Assembly: GCA_035533075.1 (NCBI GenBank)
Contig: DATLUO010000084.1
Location: forward strand, 1 to 43,574
Length of the DNA stretch: 43,574 nucleotides
Direction of reading: 5' to 3'
DNA from: Pirellulales bacterium
GTDB taxonomy: Bacteria > Planctomycetota > Planctomycetia > Pirellulales > JAICIG01
This document shows positions 9,567 to 16,450 of the stretch, piece by piece (position 1 is the stretch's first letter; each line of letters begins with the position of its first letter). The notes under the pieces were generated by a model that was given only the letters and a program-made list of their open reading frames with translations, ran no database searches and was not told the origin of the DNA. A program made the translations under genes and the position numbers.

Positions 9567-9943
9567 GTCTTAAAGTTGTGTTGCTCGCCCACACCAACCC
9601 GAAGCGCAAGTTTTGGTGTTGCGCTTTCGACCGCCGCGGAGCGGCGACGGAGTCTAGCCGTGGGTGCCAACCCACGGAAAACAGGCCGAAATGCCTTGGG
9701 AAGCCGCGGAGCGGCGGCGGAAATTGGCGCCAGGCTCCGCCGCCGCTCCGCGGCTAACCCATTCCGGCCGATACGAACCGTGGGCTGGCGCCGGCTGGCG
9801 CCCACGGCTAAACACCGTCGCCGCTCCGCGGCGGTCCGTAATTCGCGCAACATTGAAAAGCGCAAGCGAGGAAATGGCGCGATTTGCCTCGCTGGCGCTT
9901 GGGGTTTGTGTCTCGTCGCACCGCAGCAACACAACTTTAAGAC
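9567..9943. repeat. 377-bp nested palindrome, possible MITE-like element
   Basis: At least five pairs of arms are nested in order. The ends are gtcttaaagttgtgttgc and its mirror gcaacacaactttaagac. Inside follow ccaacccgaagcgcaag against cttggggtt-type sequence, ccgccgcggagcggcgacgg against ccgtcgccgctccgcggcgg, tagccgtgggtgcc against ggcgcccacggcta, and gccgcggagcggcggcgga against its complement near 9735-9760. The terminal sequence is shared with the short inverted repeat at 25173-25245. No ORF in it looks coding. It occupies the space upstream of the DUF3102-like gene. Confidence 0.85.
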
Positions 9944-9959
9944 ACTGCCCGATGGCCGC

Positions 9960-10245
9960 CGAGCGCGCTGCGCCTCGCGATCCGACACTGACATGTCCGT
10001 GAACAAGGCTCTTGGCTTCGACGACGGCCCCGCCGCTGTGTCGCGCAGCGCGCTGCGCGGTCCGAACGGGGCGTTCCGTTTGCTTGGCGACCGACGAAAT
10101 CGGTCCGTCAGCCCGTGCCTGCCGCCTGCGCCAACCGCGCAGCGCGCTGCGCGTCGCGACGGTTTTCGTCACATGGCACAGCGATCGCTTGCCGGCGAAC
10201 ACCCCTCTGCTGGTCACCGAGGCGCAGCGCGCTGCGCGTCGCGTT
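9960..10245. repeat. Cluster of gcgcagcgcgctgcgc palindromes
   Basis: The self-complementary core gcgcagcgcgctgcgc appears at 10043-10058, 10137-10152 and 10222-10237, with a partial copy at about 9961-9974. The second and third full copies share a longer flank (tcgcg). The spacings between cores are 94 and 85 bp, too irregular for a CRISPR. Each could form a short, very stable hairpin. The stretch has no credible gene. Confidence 0.75.
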
Positions 10246-10387
10246 ATCATTCCACCCGACAGTATTTGTGTCGTGGAAGCCGTAACGTCTTGGAGCATAG
10301 TGGGTTGCGTCTCCGGCTGGGTAAAGTTTCGCCGAACCCGGTACGCAGGCGCCCTACACCAACCCGAAGCGCCAGCGAGGAACGTGA

Positions 10388-10510
10388 AAAAGGCGGCAAA
10401 ACCTCGCTTTGGAGCCGTTTCTCGACTTCGAACTGGCGGCCGACGAAACCGCCTGGATTCGCAACTTCCGCGCCTGGGTGCGCGAGCGGTTCCTTCACGA
10501 AAAGGCTTGA
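10388..10510 (+). pseudogene. C-terminal fragment of a lost gene
   Basis: A 40-codon open stretch after an in-frame TGA encodes a protein-like tail (FLDFELAADETAWIRN, FRAWVRERFLHEKA) and then stops. It has no plausible start and begins at the edge of a repeat region. The composition (balanced acidic, aromatic and basic residues) looks like real protein, unlike the surrounding frames. A 21-bp piece of it recurs at 10962-10982. I read it as the 3' remnant of a deleted gene; the parent family is not recognised. Confidence 0.4.
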
Positions 10511-10941
10511 AGCGGGCCGCAGGGTCAGTGGACCATCGGCACCGGGGAGATTCGCCGTTAGGGCGCGCGCTGATTCCTTCTCAGCCTCCTTGCAGGCAAG
10601 GCTCTCTTCGCCGCAGCGCTTTGATTAAGGAACGCCAGTACTTTTTCTGGATCGTAATGGTCTCCGTCTTCGAGATTTTGGCTGGCCTGGGCCGTGATCT
10701 CGGGCCGCTGGGTCTTGTGTTTACGATGCGCGCACCATGCATGCCAACGTGAGCCAGCCCGCGAGGGTCGATACCGTCTACGCTAGAAGGTGCGCCCGCC
10801 GTGAATGGGGATGGAGATTCCATCAACGCCGTTAGCGGGCGACCCACCTAGGCGTCCTTCGCGCCACAGTGTTGGTTGTTGCACCCGGCCTTGGCGCGTT
10901 AGCTTCTAGGAAACGCGACGGTCGGCAGGGTTGCAAACCTG
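10511..10941. other. Intergenic stretch without a supported gene
   Basis: I see no credible gene on either strand. A minus-strand frame at 10581-10847 (88 codons) has a reasonable-looking start, but a basic, low-information C-terminus and no ribosome binding site. It may be another relic. The region lies between two gene fragments and fits a decayed locus. Confidence 0.5.
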
Positions 10942-11175
10942 TTGGCCAAGCGATCCGGAGTTTCCGCGCCTGGGTGCGCGAGCTTGGCCTTCGCGCTGGT
11001 TCTCTGGGCACCATCCGCCAAGGCTGAAGTTGATGTACCGGAAAGTCACCGCGTCGCCGTCCTTTCGTTCTCAGACTACGCCGAATTCAAGCGCGACCTG
11101 GAATATCTGAGCACGCTTTCTGGCGATCTCACGGAGTACCGACTGCTCCCACCCTACGCACTCCGCTGGGCCTGA
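10942..11175 (+). pseudogene. N-terminal fragment of a secreted protein gene
   Basis: The 77-codon frame reads as a signal peptide (CASLAFALVLWAPSAKAE) followed by mature sequence (VPESHRVAVLSFSDYAEF, KRDLEYLSTLSGDL). It then runs into the dispersed repeat tail cccaccctac and ends in sequence belonging to the 3' end of prmC on the other strand. The mature part looks like the start of a longer planctomycete secreted protein that has been cut off. The first 12 codons overlap a 21-bp duplicate of the upstream fragment (10962-10982), so the true start is uncertain. I consider it a truncated relic and not a working gene. Confidence 0.5.
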
Positions 11176-12029
11176 ATCACACGGCCTAGCCCGGCCAGGT
11201 CTTTCACAGTCGGCCCCAACTGCAGCCGGGCGTCGCCCGACACCAACTCGCGGACCGGGCGCTCGATCTGCGGACTGATTTCCATCAGCAACCAACCGCC
11301 CGGCGTCAGCCGTTCGGCCGCTTGCGGAATCAATCGGGCAATCACCTCGGTGCCGCGCGGGCCGGCCACAAGCGCGCCGCGCGGTTCGTAGTCGCGGATG
11401 TCGCGCGACAGCTTGTCGATCTCGCCCTCGGCCACGTAGGGCGGATTGGAGACGATGTAATCAAACGTCTTCTCCGCAGGCACGGCGGCAAAAAGGTCGC
11501 TTTCCATAAACTCAATTCGATCGCTCACCGCGTGGTCGTCCGCGTTCGCCGACGCCACCGCCAGCGCCGTGGGGCTGACGTCGATGGCCAACACGCGACT
11601 GGCCGCCAGCCATTTGGCGGCGCAGACCGCAACCACGCCGCTGCCCGTCCCCACGTCGGCAACCTGCCACTGGCTCTCGGCGGGCACGGCCAAATCCAGC
11701 AGTCGCATCACCACAAATTCCGTTTCGGGCCGTGGGATGAGCACCTCGGGCGTGACGCGAAAGGGGAGCGAGTAGAACTCGCGCCGACCCACCAGATAAG
11801 CCACCGGCATCCCTTCGGCGCGCCGCCGCACCAACTCGCGAAACGCGGTGCGGGGCGCTTCGCCGGGCACGTCTTCGAACGAGGCATAAAGCTGGATCCG
11901 CGGGCAGCCGAGCACCTCCGCCAGCAACACCTCGGCGTCGAGCCGAGGGCTATCGGCCCCGTGCTGCTTCAAGTAGTTGGTCGTCCACTGCAGGAGACGC
12001 CCAACGGTCCAGGTTTCGCTTGGAGGCAT
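11154..12029 (-). CDS. prmC: Peptide chain release factor N5-glutamine methyltransferase
   Basis: PrmC methylates the glutamine of the GGQ motif in RF1/RF2 using S-adenosylmethionine. The 291-aa reading from the ATG at 12029 (MPPSETWTVGRLLQ) has the N-terminal helical domain. The methyltransferase domain follows, with RPETEFVV near 130, the SAM motif VADVGTGSGVVAVCAA near 155 and the catalytic IVSNPPYVAEG near 220. The longer open frame upstream of 12029 crosses a hairpin block and is rejected. It lies downstream of prfA, its substrate gene, in rpmE-prfA-prmC. Its stop codon falls inside the repeat tail cccaccctac. Confidence 0.95.
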   Translation of the reverse strand: MPPSETWTVGRLLQWTTNYLKQHGADSPRLDAEVLLAEVLGCPRIQLYASFEDVPGEAPRTAFRELVRRRAEGMPVAYLVGRREFYSLPFRVTPEVLIPRPETEFVVMRLLDLAVPAESQWQVADVGTGSGVVAVCAAKWLAASRVLAIDVSPTALAVASANADDHAVSDRIEFMESDLFAAVPAEKTFDYIVSNPPYVAEGEIDKLSRDIRDYEPRGALVAGPRGTEVIARLIPQAAERLTPGGWLLMEISPQIERPVRELVSGDARLQLGPTVKDLAGLGRVIQAQRSA

Positions 12030-12049
12030 GCAAACAGAGTAACGGAAAA

Positions 12050-12248
12050 AGGATGAGGGATAAAGGACGGGGGATGGTGGCTGGGGCAGAAGCTGGCCGG
12101 GGCGCGCTCGCGCAATCCCCAAGACGCCGTCGGCCAGCGATGCCCCGGTGGTGCTGCCACCGGGGCATCGCTTGGCCGCCGGGCCTGCCGGCAAATCCAG
12201 CCCCGCCCGGCCAAGCTCTGCCCCAGCCACGATCCCTCATCCCTCATC
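12050..12248. repeat. Nested inverted repeats between prfA and prmC
   Basis: The inner hairpin at 12137-12171 has a perfect 15-bp stem (gcgatgccccggtgg / ccaccggggcatcgc) around a 5-nt loop. Around it, 12078-12104 (tggctggggcagaagctggc...) pairs with 12204-12229. The outermost arms are ggatgagggat-type against atccctcatccctcat. The whole 200-bp spacer can fold on itself. It lies within the presumed operon, so it could act as an attenuator, mRNA-processing site or simply a mobile repeat. There is no U-run next to the hairpin, so a standard intrinsic terminator is unlikely. Confidence 0.8.
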
Positions 12249-13323
12249 TCTCATCCAGCGCGCCCATTTCCGACCGTTGCTGCTGTCGATCATATTCGAC
12301 GCAGGCGTCGAGCACGGGCTGCAGATTGCCGGCCAGGATGCTGTCGAGCTTGTAGAGCGTGAGATTGATGCGATGGTCGGTGACGCGGTTGTCGGGAAAG
12401 TTGTAGGTGCGAATGCGCTCGCTGCGGTCGCCGGAGCCGACGAGCGTCTTGCGCTCGTGGGCACGCTTGGCGTGCTCCTGCGCGCGTTTGTGTTCCAGCA
12501 GCCGGCTTTTGAGCACGCGCAGGGCCTTGGCCTTGTTCTTGTGCTGGCTCTTCTCGTCCTGGCACTGCACGACGATGCCGCTTTCATAATGCGTCAGTCG
12601 AACCGCCGACTGCGTCTTGTTCACGTGCTGCCCGCCGGGTCCGCTCGCCGAGAAAAGGTCGAGCCGATAATCCTCCGGCTTCAAGTCGATCTCGACGTCT
12701 TCCGGTTCGGCCAGCACGGCCACCGTCGCGGCCGAGGTATGGATGCGTCCTTTGGCTTCGGTCTGGGGCACGCGCTGCACGCGGTGCCCGCCGCTCTCAT
12801 AGCGCATCAGCCGATAGACGTCTTCGCCTTCCAGCCCCAGATAGATTTCTTTGAATCCGCCCAGTTCAGTGGGACTCAGGTCGAGCACTTCGACCTTCCA
12901 GCCCCTCTGCTCGGCATAATGCCGATACATTTCATAAAGGTCGCGCGCGAAGAGCGCGGCTTCGTCGCCTCCGGTGCCGGCGCGGATTTCCATTACGCAC
13001 TTGGCGCGATTGGCGTCTTCTCCGCCCACGGTCATATCCAGCAGCTCGTCCCACAGCGTTTCGCGCTCGGCCCGCAGGTTGGGCAGCTCGGCCTCGGCCA
13101 GCTCGCGCAGTTCGGCGTCGCCGTCGGCGATCATCTCGTTGGTATCGCTGATCTGCTTGTTCAGATCGAGAAAATGGCGGTACTTCATGGCCAGCTTGGC
13201 CAGCGACCCGCGTTCGCGGGCGACCGCCGCCATCTGGCTCGAATTGGTGAGCACCGCCGGATCGAGCAGCTTGCGATCGAGCTCCTCGAAGCGGGCCAGT
13301 TTTTCGTCTAGTAGTTCGCGCAT
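12244..13323 (-). CDS. prfA: Peptide chain release factor 1
   Basis: RF1 reads UAA and UAG stop codons and triggers peptide release on the ribosome. The 359-aa product has the long N-terminal helical domain and the tripeptide anticodon PQT in [15 protein letters not shown] (RF1 type; RF2 would have SPF). The catalytic GGQ lies in [19 protein letters not shown], near residue 230. The C-terminal basic segment ([20 protein letters not shown]) is typical. The length equals that of the family. ATG at 13323. The gene sits between rpmE and prmC, the usual arrangement, although inverted-repeat spacers separate all three. Confidence 0.97.
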   Translation of the reverse strand: MRELLDEKLARFEELDRKLLDPAVLTNSSQMAAVARERGSLAKLAMKYRHFLDLNKQISDTNEMIADGDAELRELAEAELPNLRAERETLWDELLDMTVGGEDANRAKCVMEIRAGTGGDEAALFARDLYEMYRHYAEQRGWKVEVLDLSPTELGGFKEIYLGLEGEDVYRLMRYESGGHRVQRVPQTEAKGRIHTSAATVAVLAEPEDVEIDLKPEDYRLDLFSASGPGGQHVNKTQSAVRLTHYESGIVVQCQDEKSQHKNKAKALRVLKSRLLEHKRAQEHAKRAHERKTLVGSGDRSERIRTYNFPDNRVTDHRINLTLYKLDSILAGNLQPVLDACVEYDRQQQRSEMGALDER

Positions 13324-13337
13324 GGTAGTAGAAAATC

Positions 13338-13469
13338 GTAGGGTGGGACCAGCGAGCTTGCGAGCGCAGGCCCACCGTTAGACGCATGGTGTACTTGCGC
13401 TGTGTCTTGGTCCCGTCCGTCGTCCTTTACGGTGGGCCTGCGCTCGCAAGCTCGCTGGTCCCACCTTAC
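13338..13469. repeat. Inverted pair of 40-bp dispersed repeats between rpmE and prfA
   Basis: Arm 1 (13338-13377) begins gtagggtgggaccagcgagc, and arm 2 (13430-13469) is its near-perfect complement, ending gctcgctggtcccacctta. The same element occurs once at 78-116. The two arms are 52 bp apart and can form a long hairpin in rpmE-prfA read-through RNA. Each arm also contains its own core palindrome gcgagcttgcgagc. Confidence 0.85.
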
Positions 13470-13519
13470 GCCAGAGAGCGTTAGGCATTATCCAAATGCA
13501 CAGGGAGACGATGCGGCCG

Positions 13520-13786
13520 CTAAGCTTCGCCGGTTTCCACCGTCGCGGCTTTGGCCGTTTTCTTGTCGCGCTTCAAACTGGCATAACCCGCCGTGGCAAA
13601 CTTGTTCTTGAACTTCTCGATCCGTCCGGCCGTGTCGACGTATTTCAGCTTGCCCGTGTAAAAGGGATGGCAAGCGCTGCAGATATCGACCTTCAGTTCG
13701 GGCATGGTGCTGCGCGTGGTGAACGAGTTGCCGCAACCGCACTTGACGGTGGTCTCGAAATACTTGGGGTGGATTCCCTTTTTCAT
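13520..13786 (-). CDS. rpmE: 50S ribosomal protein L31 (zinc-type)
   Basis: L31 of the large ribosomal subunit. The 88-aa reading from ATG at 13786 begins [20 protein letters not shown]. Four zinc-ligand cysteines are visible: CGC at 16/18 and CSAC at 36/39. This marks it as the zinc-binding (C+) paralogue. The typical HPFYTGK motif follows. A C-terminal Lys/Ala tail makes it slightly longer than the usual 66-80 aa. The longer frame upstream of 13786 is non-coding. It heads the rpmE-prfA-prmC group and is divergent from the pterin dehydratase gene. Confidence 0.95.
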   Translation of the reverse strand: MKKGIHPKYFETTVKCGCGNSFTTRSTMPELKVDICSACHPFYTGKLKYVDTAGRIEKFKNKFATAGYASLKRDKKTAKAATVETGEA

Positions 13787-13851
13787 GGCACTCGCTCCGT
13801 TCGTATGGCGGCCGCTGCGGGGGAAATGCGCGGCCCGCCGTTTGCTCGCTC

Positions 13852-13880
13852 TTGACAGTTTGGTCAAACGCATAATTCTA
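13852..13880 (+). promoter_or_regulatory. Possible promoter/operator for the pterin dehydratase gene
   Basis: A perfect TTGACA lies at 13852-13857. It overlaps an inverted repeat TTGAC-N7-GTCAA. AT-rich sequence (cataattcta) follows at a spacing that could hold a weak -10 element. It lies in the divergent gap between rpmE and the plus-strand gene at 13945, and could serve as promoter plus operator. The -10 match is poor and planctomycete promoters are not well defined, so this is tentative. Confidence 0.3.
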
Positions 13881-13944
13881 CTGATAGCCGCCGCGGGCGG
13901 CAAGAGGGGCCAAACTGCCTACCAACAACCGGAGGAGGTGTGTC

Positions 13945-14307
13945 ATGCAGACGCAGACCGTAGACCAATTGACCCAGAAGAAGTGCCAGCCATGTGAAGG
14001 GGGCGTCGAGCCTTATAGCCTGCAGGAATCCAAGGCCCAGCTCGAAAAACTCGCGGGCTGGCGGCTGACCCACGATGGCCAGCGGATTCGCAAAGAGTGG
14101 ACGGCCAAGAATTTCATGGTCGCCATCGACTTTTTCAACCGCATCGCCGAGATCGCCGAGGCCGACGGCCACCATCCCGACCTGCACTTGGAAAGTTATC
14201 GCAAGGTGGCCGTCGAGCTCTGGACGCACGCCATCGGCGGACTGTCGGAGAACGACTTCATTCTGGCCGCGAAGATCGATCGCCTGCCGATCGAGCTGAA
14301 AAAGTGA
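13945..14307 (+). CDS. 4a-hydroxytetrahydrobiopterin dehydratase (PCD/DCoH family)
   Basis: The 120-aa protein belongs to the pterin-4a-carbinolamine dehydratase family, which recycles the oxidised pterin cofactor of aromatic amino acid hydroxylases. Motifs seen: WRLTHDGQRIRKEW near 40-52, KNFMVAIDFFNRIAEIAE near 56-73, GHHPDLHLESYRKVAVELWT near 77-96 with the family His-His-Pro and the internal His, and GLSENDFILAAKID. The length fits. Start chosen at the ATG with a strong site (GGAGGAGGTGTGTC then ATG). No phenylalanine hydroxylase gene is in the window, so the partner is elsewhere or it has a pterin role in molybdenum-cofactor biology. Confidence 0.9.
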   Translation: MQTQTVDQLTQKKCQPCEGGVEPYSLQESKAQLEKLAGWRLTHDGQRIRKEWTAKNFMVAIDFFNRIAEIAEADGHHPDLHLESYRKVAVELWTHAIGGLSENDFILAAKIDRLPIELKK

Positions 14308-14365
14308 CCGGCCGAATCCTGATGTACACTTCAATGGTGTTTGACAATGCGTGCGGAACCATGAG

Positions 14366-16450
14366 ATGCCAAGCAGATTTCCCGGCCCAAACCTCATTCT
14401 CCGCTTGCGGAGCAAGCGGGCTACGGTGCGAACGATCGTTGCCGCCTCGGCCCTGCTGAGTCTGGCAAGCTTGGGCCGGCCGACAAACGGTCTTCAGGCA
14501 TTCGCCGACGACGACGCGCAACCGTCCGGCGTCGATGTGTTCTCGTTCGATTTCGACGACTCACGGGCGTTTCCGGGCTATAACCTGATGTCGCCGCTCA
14601 ATTCCAACCGCACGTACCTGTTCGACCTGCGGGGACGTGTGGTGCGCACCTGGGAGAGCGATTGTTCGCCGGCGCTGTGCGCTTATCTGCTCGACAACGG
14701 CCATGTGCTGCGCGGCGGCGCCATCGGCAACGAGTCTCAGGTGTTCGGCCCCGGTCCGGGCGTCGGCGGACGCGTGCAAGAATTCACCTGGGAGGGCGAG
14801 CTGGTCTGGGACTTTCCTTTTTATAACGCCAGGCAGATTCAGCATCACGACGTCGCCCCCCTGCCCAATGGCAACGTGCTGATGATCGTCTGGGACCGAA
14901 AAACGCGCCAAGAAGCCCTGGCCGCGGGCCGCCGCCCGGAACTGACCAGCGACAGTCATCTGCTCGTCGATTCGCTCGTCGAAATCAGGCCCACCGGCAA
15001 GACCACAGGTGAAGTGGTGTGGGAGTGGCACTTGTGGAATCACCTGGTGCAGGATTTCGACGGCGGCAAGCCGAATTACGGCAACGTGGCCGAGCACCCG
15101 GAGTTGGTCGACCTGAATTACGTCGAGGACGCGCTGGCGCCGCTGGCGGTCTCCAGAGACGCGGCCGACAAGCTGAAAAGCGTGGGCTACATCGGGGCCA
15201 AGGCGGCACGGGGCAGGCCGCGCGCCAACCCCGATTGGACGCACGCCAACAGCGTGGCCTACAACGCGGCTCTCGATCAGGTGGTCGTCAGCGTTCACAA
15301 CTTCAACGAGTTCTGGATCATTGACCACAGCACGACCACCGCCGAGGCCGCCGGTCACACGGGCGGCCGCGGCGGCAAAGGCGGCGATCTGCTTTATCGC
15401 TGGGGCAATCCACGCGCCTATCGCGCCGGAAAGAAGGCAGATCAAAAGCTGTTCGGCCAGCACAACGCCCATTGGATCGACAAGGGCCTGCCCGGCGAAG
15501 GGCACGTGCTGGTGTTCAACAACGGCGGCAATCGTCCCGACGGCAGCTATTCGTCGGTCGATGAGTTGGTTTTGCCGGTCGATTCGCAGGGGCGATACCC
15601 GCGCCGGCCGGGTGCCGCTTATGGACCGGGCGGTCCGGTGTGGAGCTACACGGCGCCGAAAAAGACCGACTTCTATTCGTTCTTCATTTCCGGCGCCCAG
15701 CGTCTGCCGAACGGAAACACGCTGATCTGTTCCGGCGCCGAGGGCGTCCTCTTCGAGGTGACGCCGAAGAAAGAAGTCGTCTGGAAATTCACCAACCCGG
15801 TCAAGGGCGACCGGGGACCGTGGGGCGGCTTCGGCCCGGCCCCGCGGCCCGGCCAGGTTCTTACGCCGATCGTGCGAGCGCTGCTGGCGATTTCTCCGGA
15901 GCAGGCCGCGCAGCTCGACGCCGTGCAGCAAGACGTGGACCGTCGTCTGGCCGAGGTTCTCAGGGCCGATCAAACGCAACAGCTCGACGAGCCGCAGCCG
16001 CAGGGGCCTGGCCGCCTTGGTCCTTCTTACCAGGCCGGTCAGGTGTTGGCGGCCGCGGACGAGCGCCGCCTGAACCTTTCCGACGAGCAACAGAACGAAT
16101 TGGCCGCGCTGCAAAAAGACGTCGACAGGCAGCTCAAAAAGATTTTGACGGTGGAGCAACGCCAGCAGACCCAGAGCGGATTCGCGCTGCCGGATTCCGT
16201 GCCGGACGGCGCGCATGTCGCCGGCGGTCCGTCTCGACCCGGCCAGCCGTCGCCACCGGTTGTACAAGGCGCGTCGAACTCGTCGGACGCGATGCCGGTA
16301 TTTCGCGTTTACCGTTGCGCGGCGAATCATGCCGGTCTGGCCGGCAAGAATCTCGTTCCGGGCAAGACCATCGAAGAGCTGGAGGCGAGCGAGCCGGATT
16401 CACCAGACCGGCCTTTCATTCCTCAGGCCGCCGGCGATGCCAGTCGGTGA
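14366..16450 (+). CDS. Secreted arylsulfotransferase-like protein with C-terminal helical repeats
   Basis: The 694-aa reading from the ATG at 14366 has a basic n-region and hydrophobic core (RTIVAASALLSLASLG), so it is secreted; a GTG at 14351 would add five residues. Residues about 50-490 resemble the arylsulfotransferase beta-propeller: NRTYLFDLRGRVVRTWES, FTWEGELVWDF, QIQHHDVAPLPNGNVLMI, VWEWHLWNHLVQDFDG and QHNAHWIDKGLPGEGHVLVF. Two similar helical repeats follow (ALLAISPEQAAQLDAVQQDV and RRLNLSDEQQNELAALQKDV). These resemble the LTxxQ-type repeats of periplasmic Spy-like proteins. Sulfotransfer is not proven. The 23-bp palindrome at 14401-14423 encodes part of the signal-peptide n-region. 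Its end overlaps the convergent amidase gene by 35 bp. Confidence 0.8.
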   Translation: MPSRFPGPNLILRLRSKRATVRTIVAASALLSLASLGRPTNGLQAFADDDAQPSGVDVFSFDFDDSRAFPGYNLMSPLNSNRTYLFDLRGRVVRTWESDCSPALCAYLLDNGHVLRGGAIGNESQVFGPGPGVGGRVQEFTWEGELVWDFPFYNARQIQHHDVAPLPNGNVLMIVWDRKTRQEALAAGRRPELTSDSHLLVDSLVEIRPTGKTTGEVVWEWHLWNHLVQDFDGGKPNYGNVAEHPELVDLNYVEDALAPLAVSRDAADKLKSVGYIGAKAARGRPRANPDWTHANSVAYNAALDQVVVSVHNFNEFWIIDHSTTTAEAAGHTGGRGGKGGDLLYRWGNPRAYRAGKKADQKLFGQHNAHWIDKGLPGEGHVLVFNNGGNRPDGSYSSVDELVLPVDSQGRYPRRPGAAYGPGGPVWSYTAPKKTDFYSFFISGAQRLPNGNTLICSGAEGVLFEVTPKKEVVWKFTNPVKGDRGPWGGFGPAPRPGQVLTPIVRALLAISPEQAAQLDAVQQDVDRRLAEVLRADQTQQLDEPQPQGPGRLGPSYQAGQVLAAADERRLNLSDEQQNELAALQKDVDRQLKKILTVEQRQQTQSGFALPDSVPDGAHVAGGPSRPGQPSPPVVQGASNSSDAMPVFRVYRCAANHAGLAGKNLVPGKTIEELEASEPDSPDRPFIPQAAGDASR
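14401..14423 (-). repeat. 23-bp palindromic repeat, copy 2 (inside a coding region)
   Basis: This is the exact reverse complement of the intergenic copy at 3906-3928. Here it is in frame and encodes the stretch LRLRSKRAT in the n-region of the signal peptide. It may be a recent insertion that the signal peptide tolerates, or the true start may lie downstream. Confidence 0.85.

Noticed and set aside
9503-10006. N-terminal extension of the DUF3102-like ORF up to 10006
   Set aside because: It runs through the nested palindrome and GC palindromes; the ATG at 9502 has a clear ribosome site and the family-like sequence starts there.
9960-10245. CRISPR-like array
   Set aside because: Only three full palindromic cores, spacings of 94 and 85 bp, and the repeats sit in longer GC-rich text; no cas genes are nearby.
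12137-12171. Intrinsic terminator between prfA and prmC
   Set aside because: The hairpin is perfect, but no U-run follows on either strand, and similar palindromes occur as dispersed repeats.
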